Assembly: GCF_040807025.1 (NCBI RefSeq)
Contig: NC_090946.1
Coordinates: forward strand, 2,894,001-2,958,000
Direction: 5' to 3'
Length of the DNA stretch: 64,000 nucleotides
Source of the DNA: Struthio camelus
Taxonomy: Eukaryota; Chordata; Aves; Struthioniformes; Struthionidae
Shown: in pieces, positions 1 to 10,582 of the stretch
How the letters are laid out: the number at the start of each line of letters is the position of its first letter
Position numbering within the stretch: position 1 is the first letter of the stretch
Notes under the pieces: model-generated
Told to the model about the DNA's origin: nothing
What the model saw: only the letters and a program-made list of their open reading frames with translations
The model's database searches: none
Made by a program: the position numbers and the translations under genes

Positions 1-517
1 CCATTTGGGGCTGCTGGAGGTGGATGCAAAGAGCATTTTGGAGCTGCTCGAGCTTTTTTTTCCCTCTGGGAAAGCGGCTGCCCGGCTGCCCTGCGGTGCT
101 CTGGGCTGCTGCCCAAAGCACCGCTTGCTCCTGCTTTTCCTTGTGCCCACTTTGTCCTTTGAGCTCTGCAAAAGACTTCCAAAGTGCTTTTCCCCCCAAC
201 AGCCCCTGATGTCTGTGAAGCTGCCAGGTCCTTTGCGTGTCCAGGTAATGCCTGGCTTTGCTATTCTGTTTGGCAGGTGAGGGGCTGAAACGGGGGGCAG
301 GAAGATGCTCATCAGGAAGATCTGGAGAAGCCAGGCGAGAGTGGAAAGCTGTGCTCGCGACAGAAAGCAAACGGCGTGGGAGGGTGAACGCAGGGCAGCT
401 CGTGAAGGGAGGGCTTTTTCAGCAAGTCCCTGAAGGCTGTTGTCCAGGGGAGTCGGGACCCTGTACAGGTGCAGTGTGGTGACACCTTGGCTCTGTGGGT
501 CCTTTGCAGCACGGGAG
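1..517. other. Unassigned GC-moderate sequence
   Basis: I see no recognisable gene, transposon or RNA here. Short open frames on both strands have no splice signals or family resemblance I can defend. Confidence 0.3.
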
Positions 518-590
518 GCTATGTAGGGACACAAGGGACACGGGAATATGCAAGGGACATGAGAGCACCCAGACGATATGTAGCTCCAGC
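518..590 (+). repeat. Isolated copy of the 57-bp minisatellite unit
   Basis: This segment has the same word order as the large array at 2.52-3.90 kb: a GGCTATGTAGGGACAC word, then GGGACACGGGA, then GGGACATGAGAG. It lies about 1.9 kb upstream of the array, separated by unrelated sequence and another minisatellite. It is either a detached founder unit or a remnant of a once longer array. Confidence 0.6.
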
Positions 591-1379
591 TCTTTCCGCA
601 GTTTGGAGAATCAGGGGAACATCCAAGCAGCAGTTTCTGAGGAAAGAACAGAGCTAACTTCCTGGCTGGCAACATCCTTCCCACAAGCTGCAGAGAATCC
701 TCTGAGCAGAGAGGAATGCCAAGACAATCACAGGCCCTGGAATGGGACAAATTAGGAAAACCAATTGTGTAGCGAGTGAGAGAGCAAAGAGAGAATCCTT
801 TGCGATACACCTTCAAGGAGGGGAAGAATACGTCAGTCGCTGTAAAACAAGACCACTGTCCTGGAAGCTCCGATACTCTCACTCATTTTTCTTTCTCTAG
901 TTCATGTGATTTGTTTCCCTTTTTTCACGTCAGGGAAATAGAGCTGGCCAGCAAAACTGCCTTTCATGGTCTCTCAACTGTTCCAGTGGCAGAAGAACAA
1001 TGTACAACCAGCAGCAGGACCGAGGTGGGTTAAACTTGTGGCAGAAGGGAAATGCAGTCTTGGAGCAGCTCAAGGGGCCCTGCCTTCTGCTCTTAAGACA
1101 TGGACTCTCTGCGCTCTTGTGTACATCCCACAGCTGGACTGAGCAGGCAGATTTTGGAGTTGAACGGGACCTCCTTTAGCCTGCCATTCATTCCCCCTCC
1201 CCAAACCCTACATTCAGATGTCTACTCCAGAGGAATCTGGAGCATGCGATCCTGCCCCAGGATCATGCCTTGCATCTGCCCCAGCATCCTGTCCTGGCAT
1301 CTGCGCTGGCCCCTGCAGCGTGATGCTGCCCCGGGATCTGCCTGTGCTGCCCCAGGACGTGCCCGATGCCAGGCATCCG
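591..1379. other. Unassigned sequence with a short degenerate CATCTGCCCC repeat
   Basis: No gene is recognised. From about 1,240 to 1,380 words such as CATCTGCCCCAG and CCTGCCCCAGG recur irregularly, which suggests a decayed tandem repeat leading into the next array. Confidence 0.35.
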
Positions 1380-1735
1380 AGGGAGCCCGGTGTCCCTCAA
1401 AGGCGGCGTCGGAGGAGCCGCCAGGAGTGTCGGTAACGGCGGCGTCGCAGAACGCGGTGTCCCGGCAACAGCGGCGTCCGAGGGAGCCGGAAGAGCCGGT
1501 AACGGCGGCGTCCGAGGGAGCCCCAGGTGCCGGGAGCGGCGGCGTCGGAGGAGCCGGAGGAGCCGGTAACAGCGGCATCCGAGGGAGCCCCAGGTGCCGG
1601 GAGCGGCGGCGTCGGAGGAGCCGGAGGAGCCAGGAGCGGCGGCATCCGAGGGAGCCCCAGGTGCCGGGAGCGGCGGCGTCGGAGGAGCCGGAGGAGCCGG
1701 GAGCGGCGGCGTCCGAGGAGCGGCGGCGTCGGCGC
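1380..1735 (+). repeat. 67-bp GC-rich minisatellite
   Basis: Nearly identical 67-bp units start close to 1,509, 1,576 and 1,643, and a partial unit follows at 1,710. Each has CCGAGGGAGCCCCAGGTGCC, then GGGAGCGGCGGCGTC, then a doubled GGAGCCGGA. More diverged half-units fill 1,380-1,508. Since 67 is not a multiple of 3, a reading frame shifts at every unit, so coding use is unlikely. Confidence 0.85.
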
Positions 1736-1889
1736 GGCCCAGGCGTCAGGGGACACAGGCGATGAGGGACCGCGGGGCCGGGGCATCCAGGCGTCAGCGT
1801 GCGGCGGCGACAAGGGGCCCCGGCGAGCGAGGGAGCGAGGTTTGGGGGCGGCGCCCGCCATGGGCGGGGGCAGCTCGCGTCTCCTGGCG

Positions 1890-2310
1890 GGGCTCCGCGG
1901 CTGGCTCGGGCCGGGGCCGGGTTGGGGGCCGGGGCCGGGGCGGGCAGCGGGGTCCCGGGGCGGCAGCGGGAGCGCGCGGGCGGCAGGAGGCGGGGCCGGG
2001 GCCGGGGTGCTGGTTGGGGTCCGAGTCCGGGTCCGGGGCGGGATCGGGGTCCAGGTTGCGGTCCTTGAGCGGGGCTGGGGCTGGATCGGGGTCCCGGTTG
2101 GGGTCCTTGAGCGGGGCCGGGTCGAGGTCCGGGTTGCGGTGTGGGGCTGGGGCCGGGTCGGGGTCCGGATTGGGGTCCTTGAGCGGGGCCTGCTCGGGGT
2201 CCGGATTGCGGGCTGGGGCCGGGGCCGGGGCCGGGGCCGGGGCCGGGTTGGGGTCCGCGGCCTGGTCCGGGGCCGGGTCGGGGTCCGGGTCCGGGGCCGG
2301 GCGGCAGCGT
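1890..2310 (+). repeat. G-rich GGGGCCGGG/GGGGTCC tract with quadruplex potential
   Basis: The plus strand is dominated by runs of three to four G separated by CC, TC or TT, for example five consecutive GGGGCC words near 2,216-2,245. The G-runs lie almost all on one strand, so the DNA or its transcript could fold into stacked G-quadruplexes. Open frames on both strands across it reflect low complexity. Confidence 0.75.
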
Positions 2311-2519
2311 GGGGCCCCGCGGGGTCCCACCCGCGCTGAAGGGGCAGCGGCCGCCGGCAGCCGCCGAGCCCCCCTCGCGGCTCCGGGCAGCGCCGCCGCT
2401 CGCAGCGACCCCGGCGTCCGGCAGGAGGCAGCGGCTCGGGCAGTGGCGGCAGTGCCCGAGGGGCCGGGGGGGACACGGGGGAGACGGAGGGAGAAGGGGG
2501 ACGAGTGGGGAGCCGGGGG

Positions 2520-3905
2520 AAACGGCAGGACACAGGGGACATGAGAGCGAAGGGAGGCTCTGTAGGGACAGAAGGGACACAGGAGGGTCTGGGGAACAAG
2601 GGACACATAGGATATGTAGAGAGAGAAGGGAGATGGGAGGGGGCAGGAGACAAGAGGGGACATGGAGGACATGGAGAGACAGAAGGGACATGGGAGGCTG
2701 TGAGAGGCTTGAGAGGATATGGAGGTTATGCAGAGACGCAGGGGACATGGGAGCGGGCAGGAGACATAAGAGCACATCTAGGATATGTAGAGACACAAGG
2801 GACATGGGAGGGGGCTGGAGACATGAGACAATATGGAGAATATGGAGAGACAAACGGGACATGGGAGGGCGAAGGAGACATGAGAGGATGTGGAGGCTAT
2901 GTAGGGACAGAGGGGACATGGGAGGGGGCAGGAGATAGGAGAGGACATGAAGGATATACAGACACACAAGGGACATGGGAGGGGGCAAGAGACATGAGAG
3001 GACACTTAGGATGTGTAGACACAGAAGGCACATGGGATTATGCAAGAGACATGAAAGAACATGGAGGATATGAAGAGACAGAGGGGACATGGGAGCAGGT
3101 AGGAGACATGAGACCACATCTAGGATATGTAGAGACAGAAGGGACATGGGAGTATGCAGGAGACCTGAGAGGACATGAAGGTAATGTAGGGACACAAAGC
3201 ACACGGGTTTCTGTAAGAGACATGAGAGGACATGGAGGATATGCAGAGACAGAAGGGACATGGGAGGGGGCAAGAGTCAGAAGACAACATCAGGGATATG
3301 GAGAGACAGAAGGGACATGGGATTATGCTGGAGACATGAGAAGACATGGAGGTAATGTAGGGACACAAGGCACACAGGATTATGCAGGAGACATGAGAGG
3401 ATATGGAGGATATGTAGGGAGAGAAGGGACATTGGGAGGGCACAGGAGACATGAAAGAACATGGAGGATATGTAGGGACAGAAGGGACATGGGAGGGGGT
3501 AAGAGACAGAAGACAACATCCAGGATATGGAGAGACACAAGGGACACGGGAGTATGCAGGAGACATGAGAGGACATGGAGGTAATGTAGGGACACAAGGC
3601 ACACGGGATTATGGAAGAGACATGAGAGGATATGGAGGATATGTAGGGAGAGAAGGGGCATGGGAGGGTGCAGGAGACAAGAGACGATATGGAGAATATG
3701 TAGAGACACAAGGGACATGGGAGGGCGAAGGGGACATGAGAGGATGTGGAGGCTATGTAGGGACAGCGGGGACATGGTTGGGGGCAGAAGATAGGAGAGG
3801 ACATGGAGGATATGAAAGGACAGAAGGGGCATGGGAGTATGCAAGAGACAGAAGACAACATCCAGGATATGGAGAGACACAGGAGACATGGGAGCAGGTA
3901 GGAGC
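2520..3905 (+). repeat. 57-bp minisatellite array, about 24 units
   Basis: Units of 57 bp (19 codons) follow the pattern GGGACATGGGAGG...GGAGACATGAGAGGA...GGATATGTAGAGACA. Because 57 is divisible by three, the plus strand stays open for about 359 codons (2,505-3,584) with a 19-residue repeat of the type GTWEGAGDMRGHGGYVETE. Frames on the minus strand also stay open. A three-unit block at about 2,830 recurs near 3,685, 15 units later, and another two-unit block recurs about four units apart, so there is higher-order structure. I call it a minisatellite rather than a gene, as there is no clear start, splice site or domain. Confidence 0.85.
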
Positions 3906-4335
3906 AACCCAGGCGCCTGGATCCCTGGGGGCAGAGGTGACCCAGACATCTGGGTGCCTATGGGAAGCCGGGACCCCTAGTCCTGGGTCCCTGGGGGAGT
4001 GGGGACTCAGACAGCTGGATCTCTGCCGGAGTGTGGCCCCAGACACGTGAGCCCCTAGGCAGGGAGAGAGGCCTCCGATGCCTGGGTCCCTTGCGGGGTA
4101 GGGTGAATCAGGCCCCAGATGTCTGGGTCCCTGTTGGGGGAAATCAGGTCCCGGACACCTGGGTCCCTGTTGGGGGGGTAGAGGTGACGCAGATGCCTGT
4201 TTCCCTGGGGGGAGCAGGGACCTGGACAGCTGGATGCATGAGGGGAGCAGGAACCCAGATGCCTGAGTCCCCAGGGGGAGCAGGGCCCCAGACACCTGGG
4301 TCCCTACCTGGGGGCATTGGGCCCTGGGTCCCTAT
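3906..4335 (+). repeat. Degenerate ~38-bp tandem repeat
   Basis: The word CCCAGACACCTGGGTCCCT, or variants of it, recurs about every 35-40 bases between GGGGGAGCAGGGA-like spacers. The units are quite diverged. The array directly abuts the end of the 57-bp minisatellite. Confidence 0.65.
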
Positions 4336-4760
4336 GCATGGTGTCTCTGGGGCTACATGTGTGGGTGGGTGTGCCACAGCCACAGAAGCACGGTAGAAGG
4401 TGCGAGCTCTTTGCCCTGGGGCGCTTCTCATCTACCAGCACAACTGCAGCCCCTTGGCAGTTACTCCCCAGGACTCCAGTAGCTTTGTGTAGATGAAAAA
4501 CTTGTCGCTTGTTTCACGTTCCTGAATATAGAGAAGAGCTGCTGCAAGCTGTGCAGAGAAGTAGAACGGTTCGTGCCGGTTAGTAATAGAAGGCCCGGGA
4601 CATGCAGCCAGTGTCCGCTGCCGGCTTGGTGGATGGTGCAGCCTGCTGCTCCTTTGGTGAGATGTTCTCCTCCCTCGCAGCACGAGCAGAATATAGGTAT
4701 TTTTCAGGTCTGCCATTTCAGGCTGCATGGAGCGTTCCATGGGAAGCCAACTTGTCAAGG

Positions 4761-5219
4761 TTAATGCTGAGACATCAGGTGGGCCATGGCCTGGTGGGCA
4801 GTTGCCTGATCAGTGGATTTGGGGAAGAGCCCCTCCACTGAGGCAGCCTCTTGCTGGGGCTGCAGAACACAGAGAAGGCTGTAATGCCTTTTTCTGCGGT
4901 GGGGCTGTCTTTGCCTCCCAACACCTCCAGCAGCTGCAGATGTGGAGGGTAATTTGTCCTGCAGTAGATGTCTTGGAGATGCCTCCAAGCCAAAATTGTC
5001 TTGTGGGGGGGCCTCCTTGTTGCCATTGACTCTGGAGGTGGCGAGGAGCTCCGGTTGAGAGACAAGCTCCTCAGACATGTCCTCTTGTGCGTTTTCTTTC
5101 CTCCTGAGCTGCTGCCGGGGCTCAGTGCTGGTCATGTGCTTGCCTACGCTGGTTTCCTCCTCTTGGCTTTTGGGCTCTTCAGTCCGGCGCGAGGTGGTGG
5201 CAGCAGGATGCTTTCTTGC
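4761..5219 (-). CDS. Candidate exon, Lys/Glu-rich open frame beside a GC-rich block
   Basis: Reading leftwards from a good splice acceptor (pyrimidine tract CCTCTCCCAACTCCCTG, then CAG at about 5,220), a frame stays open for 153 codons. The peptide is rich in K, E, Q, S and P, with RKHPAATTSRR near its start and RRKRH later on. It has no membrane segment or domain I recognise. The first residues vaguely recall the start of the second part of ATAD2 (KKPAATT), but that match is too short to use. A GC-rich, CpG-rich block directly upstream (5,220-5,475) could be its promoter and first exon. A second weak open frame follows at 4,620-4,730. It may be a real unidentified gene or chance. Confidence 0.3.
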   Translation of the reverse strand, partial: ARKHPAATTSRRTEEPKSQEEETSVGKHMTSTEPRQQLRRKENAQEDMSEELVSQPELLATSRVNGNKEAPPQDNFGLEASPRHLLQDKLPSTSAAAGGVGRQRQPHRRKRHYSLLCVLQPQQEAASVEGLFPKSTDQATAHQAMAHLMSQH

Positions 5220-5475
5220 CTGAGCCAAGCAGGGAGTTGGGAGAGGAAGGGGGCCTGGAGGGACGCCGGAGCTGTGCGTGTGTCTGAGAGCTGGTGGGCT
5301 GCAAGAGGATGCTGAAGGTGCGGGGAAATGCGATGGTGGGCAAGTGCTGGCGGGACGTGTGTGCAGCAGGCAGAGGCGAGTGGTGGCGGAAGGCGAAGGC
5401 TGGAGGGTGTGGGGCGCAGGGCGGCCGGGCGTAGAGGCCGGGCGAGCGGGCGCGGTGGCGGCACGGCTGAGGTAA
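5220..5475 (-). promoter_or_regulatory. GC-rich, CpG-rich block, possible promoter
   Basis: CpG dinucleotides are dense, for example GGCCGGGCGAGCGGGCGCGG near 5,438-5,458, and the block ends abruptly at ordinary sequence near 5,480. It lies at the 5' side of the minus-strand open frame ending at 5,219. No TATA box is seen, as is usual for CpG promoters. Confidence 0.4.
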
Positions 5476-5479
5476 CAAC

Positions 5480-6885
5480 CTACAACGGTTGACTAGCTAT
5501 AGTCATTCATTATTGTTATGAAGCAATGCTGGTGGAGTGGCTACTTGTTATGAATAAGAAAGCGCTTCTTCCCTGCAAGAAGTTACAGTTGGAGCTGAAA
5601 ATGAAGTATGGGCGTATGGTAGGAAATGGGGTTATGAGAGTTAAGACTGAGGGCTCCCGAATAAAAAGAAGGATTCATGTCTGGCTTTTTATATTTTTAG
5701 TCTGTTTCTTTTCGTCATGCAACTGCCTTTCACCCACAGACTCAGAACTGCTGTACTCTTTTTGGTAGAATGTGGTGTTAATGAAACGCTGGTTTTGTGC
5801 TCGGGGTATGTGGGGGGGGGGGTTTCTTCCCGTGTCTCGGTCTATAAAGAAAGGATAAGAATTAAACCTCAAAGCCATTGTCCAGAAGCCTTTTTGTTAG
5901 ACATAGATTTCTATCGCAATATTTCTATCCCTTTTGACCGCTAAATCGGTTAAATGCTGTGGACTTCTTAGGCACAGACAGCAGTCCCAAAGTTTGCCCA
6001 TACACAAGCATGATTTCACGTCAAAGAGGAAGGAGTTAGCTCCGCTGGATCCATACCCGCTTCTGCAAAGCCTGAATGCTCGCATAGTGTTCCCTCTTCT
6101 ACCAGCAGTCACTGAGGAGACAGAAAGGTTTCCCTTGTACCTCTGTGACAGCATTCCTCGTCTGGTAGTAGGATGTAAACGGTAATACATTAATATTAGT
6201 GTCTGTGTTTCTCTCTCTCTGCTTTTTGCTCTGTACAAAGTCTGTGCCCCCATGTATAATGTGTTTGCGCATGCACACATAATTCAATATCATCCGAAGC
6301 CTATATTACCAGCACTGAAAAATCGATTCCAAGTCTTAGGTATTGGACTTTAAGTCCAAACTGTGGGAGTCCTGTGAACGTGACCTGGGGTTTGCGTCTT
6401 CCACTTGTAGAGCTGTGACCCCTGCAAAAGTCTTGAATTCAAGCAAGTGGCAGTTAAGTAAAAAGAATGAAAAATGTAGTTTTAAGTATGTTTAGGTACA
6501 GTTTTCCGGCAGTTATTAAAAAGAAGCTGGTGTGTTTTCAAATTCAAGGATATTAAAAGCTGTTTTTCTGTTATTGTTTTTAGGGAGTAGAAGAGCATTC
6601 CAAGGCAAATGAGCGTAAACTGCTTAGTTGAGCGAAGCCAAAGAGCTGGATTTAAATGGCCTTTTCAGTGGAGCAAATTCTGTGCTACAGTGATGAGCGC
6701 GTGGTGACTGAGGAGGGATAGTAGCCATATAAATAGGTACTGTTCACTTGAGTTTCTGATGACACCATTTGTACCACACCATCCTGCTACGTTTCCTACA
6801 TTTCCACACCTAGCTCTCCTGAGAGCTCCCCCTCACGCGCACTGTGTAGCCCATCTGGCTTTGTGACTTTGCCTGGCTACATCCC
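5480..6885. other. Unassigned AT-richer interval
   Basis: I see no gene, RNA or clear transposon. Composition drops to ordinary AT-richer sequence between the GC-rich block on the left and an LTR-like segment on the right. Confidence 0.3.
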
Positions 6886-7290
6886 TGTGGAAGATATTAT
6901 TGAATACTGGCTACGCGACAAGGGGCATGACAACAAGATCACAAGACCTGCTTAAATGTAGCTAGACACGGAATGCAGGACCTTGGTTTAGAAACTAGAA
7001 GATAATGTAGATACCAGTGTCTTGAGAAAAGTACATGACTTGCTACTAGTGTCCTGGGAAAGGTACATGACTTGCTACTAGTGTCTTGGGAAAAGATGCA
7101 TAGCCTTCTACTGTATCCATTTAATAGATAACAATGCCTTCTACTGTAGCCACCTATAAGGAGCTTGGCTTTTGCAATATGTATGAGCTAATTAACTCTG
7201 TTATATAAGTAATAAGATAATTCTGAATAAACTGAGACTTGTTGATCATCATCGGATGTGCTTGTCTCCCGTTGTTCTCCGACACCAACA
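6886..7290 (+). mobile_element. Probable solo LTR of an avian endogenous retrovirus
   Basis: The segment begins TGTGGAAG and ends CACCAACA. It has short internal tandem copies of ACTTGCTACTAGTGTC (about 7,000-7,095), a TATA-like TTATATAAG near 7,202 and an AATAAA about 20 bases later, followed by a U5-like tail. This order and the close TATA-AATAAA spacing fit avian retroviral LTRs. No primer-binding site or internal region follows, so it looks like a solo LTR, and it is old. A flanking target-site duplication is not clear and the 5' edge is uncertain. Confidence 0.45.
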
Positions 7291-8239
7291 CCCTTGGGTG
7301 CACGAGGTACATCGCAGCTATCCTCCCCGGGACGCCGCGCAAAAGTCCTGCTCGCGGGACAGCCTGCCTCCCCACACCTCCAGGCCATCTGCATCTACAC
7401 GAGCGAGGGCACACGTACAAGCCTGCCTTGGGGAGGAACCTCAGCCCTAAAGGCAGGAATTAAAACAAAGACAGGGAGAGGCAAACATGCGTTCCGGGCA
7501 GACCCTGCCCTGTGCCCGCACGGAGCAGAGCGCTGCCAGGCCCCTGAAAGCCTGCACCCTTTTCTCCCCGCAACCCATGCCTTGAGGTGGGCCGGAGAAA
7601 TCCAGGCACCCGCAGCCACCCCAGGGACACCCTCGCCTCTCTGGTTCTGCTGAGCCCTCGGCGCAAGGTGGTTCCGGCCCTTACCCGCGACGGGCAATGA
7701 GCGCTGCCGCCTACCAGGAGAAACGCATCGCAAGGCAAAGCCTCCAAAATCGTCAGCGGGCGTACGACCGCCCCCTGGCGGTCTTCTCCTCTTCCACCGC
7801 TCTCGAGGGAAGCTCAATAGCTAGTCCGCTTCTTCCTGCCCTTGCATGTCTAGAGCACCGGCTTATCGACTGCTCTCAGCTGCCTCCTGCGACGCGACGT
7901 TAGCGCTAGAAGCACATCCACCGTGTTGCTCGGTATTGGCTCAGAAAGGCGTTTGTTTACTAAAGGAAAGGAAAAGGCAAGAGTACTCCTGGGGAGAACA
8001 CACGTATATGAACGCAAGCACCATATGAGGGAGGTCATATGCAATGGCAACACAATCTCTGCTTTACGCTCAGTTATGACAGTAAGGCAGTAAGCCAAAC
8101 GAATACTAGTTTCAAACTTTCAAAGCAACGAACTTATAGAAACAACAACAAAAAATCCAAACTGTGATGAGGATTTCCCCAGAGTTAGCCCAGAAATACT
8201 ACAAACCACAATAACGTATTTGCTTCCCCTCCAAAGGGT
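7291..8239. other. Unassigned GC-rich interval with a diverged copy of a duplicated motif
   Basis: Around 7,395-7,435 the words CGAGCGAGGGC, CACG and GGGGAGGAACCT occur in the same order as at 10,272-10,318 and 15,895-15,940. This is a third, much older relative of that duplicated segment. No gene is recognised in the interval. Confidence 0.35.
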
Positions 8240-8990
8240 TGCAGCTGCATAAAGAGATACCGAGTTTGCCTTTAATCTCTGCTTTATTCAAAAAGGGGAG
8301 GGTGCTGACACACAAAGCCAGAAGGAAGGCTTCTCAGGGGAAAAAAAGCCAGAAGCTTGTAAGCGGCACAAAAAAAGCTTTACAAAGGGGGTGGGGGGTG
8401 GGGGGTGCAAAAAGCCCAAAAGAGAGAAGAGCTTAACAGAGTGAACTGGTGGTGCAAAATTGCAAAAGGAAGGATCGAGGGGCAGCAAAAAAGAAAAGGA
8501 AAAAGAAGGGATGTTGTGGGCTGGGCGAGGGAGAAGAAACAATTCAGGGTTCTGTGGGGACAAGATGGTGAAAGGGAGGACCTCAGGGGCAAAAAGAACC
8601 TCAGCGGAGGAACCTACAAGTCACAAAAAGCCAAACTCAGGCATCCGCAGAGCACAAATACTTGACAGGAGGGATCGGGGGAGAATGAAAGGCCAGAAGG
8701 TGGGCTCTGGGGTGCACATAATCCAAAGAGAGGTACCTTTCTCAGCACTCATCACGGCAGCACTCCGGCCTCTCCCCGTGCTGAAGATGGGCTGTGCCAG
8801 GATTCGCCGTGTCCCCGCGATGCCATCCAGGGCCCATTTACCCACAGCTGGCTCCTTCCCCCCTCTGTCCACACCAAACCCTGACCTGCTTCGGGACAAG
8901 AAAGAGCAAAATAAGTGCCAAAACACTGCAAAATGGGTAAATTTGGGGGTAATGGGGAGGGCAGAAGACCATGGGGGACCCTAGGAACCC
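8240..8990 (+). repeat. Purine-rich low-complexity tract
   Basis: A- and G-rich sequence with recurring words such as GGGGCAAAAAG, GCCAGAAGG and CAAAAGG suggests a strongly decayed tandem repeat. Open frames here are rich in K, R and G and show no family resemblance. Confidence 0.4.
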
Positions 8991-9640
8991 ATCCAGAACG
9001 CATAAGTATTGCTAATAATATTAAAAAGCTGCTTATACTCCTTGTTTTCTTCCCAGGGATTTTTTGCAAGCATATTCTAGATGAGATTTAAAAGGACAAA
9101 ATTCCATAAAATTTGCAACCCCTAAACAAGCAATGACCTTACTCATTTAGCGCTGTCAACCTCCTGCCTTTCTGTTTGTTACGCAAAGTAGATAGTCAAA
9201 AGAGAGCTCCGTGACAGTCTGCGCAGTCTTGAAGATTAAACACAAGGGATGTTTGCACAGAGCATCTCTACCACACTAAAGCATGAAAACATCAGCACTC
9301 TGATCATCTTTCGAGGTACTGCAGTCAGCAAGCTCAGAAGGCTCGTTCAGTTTCTAAAATATCTGGACTTTTCGAGTAGCGATCGCAGCTTAAAGGCTCT
9401 TATTGTCAGAAAAATCTAGTGGCTTGATTACTACAGGTATTATTAGAGGAAGCACACAGCCTTTTAAAAAGGGCAGATACTGTCTCTTACGTTTCCAGTG
9501 AATCCTCAGAATTCTCATTGCTTTTCATTAGGAGTCACCTTCAGCCGCAAGAGCGTTAAAAAGACCAAATACTTTGCTGTCAGGTCAGAACTTTCTGCTT
9601 CCTGGGGCCTAAAGGGACACGCGATTGTCTGCTAAAACAG
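8991..9640. other. Unassigned interval
   Basis: No gene, RNA or repeat family is recognised. This is ordinary AT-richer sequence between two purine-rich tracts. Confidence 0.3.
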
Positions 9641-9649
9641 GTACTAAAC

Positions 9650-10125
9650 CCCCCAAAAGAGAGAGGGGAAGTCGGACAGAGAGATGGGATGGTACAGGGG
9701 AAAAGAGGGATAAGGAGGCGGCAAATAGATGGATGAGGAGCTGAACAGAGGGATGGAAACAGAGAAGACTGGAGAGGTGGATGGAGGGCTGAAGGGGCAA
9801 AGAGAGGTACGAAGAGGCAGATAGACAGAGCAGTTGGGGGGGGGGGGTGGAGGGATGGGGAGCCAGGCAGAGGGACAGCAGGCAGGTAGTGGGATCGGGA
9901 GAGAAAGAGGACGACGAAGAGCTGGACAGAGCGATAGGGAGCCAGTCAGAGGGATGGAGAAGCAGACAGAGGGAAGCAGGTATTGACAGAGGGACGGGAA
10001 GAGTACAAGAGGGATGGGGAGCTGGGCAGAGCAACGAGTAGCTAAACAAAGGGATGGGGTATCAGACAGAGCTACGGGGAAAGAAAGAGAAAGATGGAGA
10101 GCTGGACAGAGGGACAGGGAGCAGA
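9650..10125 (+). repeat. Purine-rich ~28-bp minisatellite, copy 1
   Basis: Irregular units of the type GGACAGAGGGATGGGGAGCT and GGGAAGCAGACAGAGGGA repeat about every 25-30 bases. The plus strand is almost all purine. A related array lies at 14,920-15,745 in the second duplication copy. Confidence 0.75.
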
Positions 10126-10498
10126 ACCGGATGGACCCAGGCAGCCCGCCCGGGACAGCCCTCGACCCGCTCCAGCCCCGCTCACCCACCGAGCGCTCTG
10201 CACACCGTTTTCCCCAAGTCCGCCTGTGGGCCTGCTTGCCCGAATCCCTGCGCCTCCAGAGCGCCTGCGTCCGCGAGAGCGAGGGCGCACGCACGGGCCC
10301 ACACCGGGGAGGAACCTTGCACTCCGTCACGCCCTTTTACTACTGCTTGTGCATCAGCCCCTTTCAGACCGTCACGTGCGCACGCTTAACCCCCCAAATT
10401 CTCTCAGCCCTTAACAACTTCCGTACTCACGGCACCTAGCTTTCCCACGCTCTTCCCCGTCTTGTTTGAAAACCCTCCCAGAGCTCTTCTGTACTTAC

Positions 10499-10582
10499 GT
10501 GCTTCCTTAAAACAGCATCACCGAAATCAACAAAACGGGTCGAGCGGCTCCTCCTCAGGTTGCTGGCCCTCGGAACACTATT
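10499..10582 (-). CDS. Exon-like 84-bp segment, copy 1
   Basis: On the minus strand an acceptor (GATTCATTTGCAG) and a near-perfect donor (CAC followed by GTAAGTAC) enclose exactly 84 bases that are open as 28 codons, phase 0 to phase 0. The peptide is basic and serine-rich, beginning NSVPRASNLRRSRS and ending FVDFGDAVLRKH. I do not recognise the family. Good sites at both ends, a multiple-of-three length and a second identical copy at 16,121-16,204 favour a real exon, but no neighbouring exon can be linked with confidence. Confidence 0.4.

Noticed and set aside
1222-3273. 683-codon minus-strand open frame
   Set aside because: It runs through three unrelated tandem repeats. Its residues (long P/G/R-rich parts, then LSLHILHVLSCLL repeats) are just the complement of the arrays, with no start context or domain.
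4761-5219. N-terminal exon of a second ATAD2-like gene
   Set aside because: The likeness rests on a few residues (RKHPAATT against KKPAATT). No further ATAD2 exon is found to its left, so I left it unnamed.
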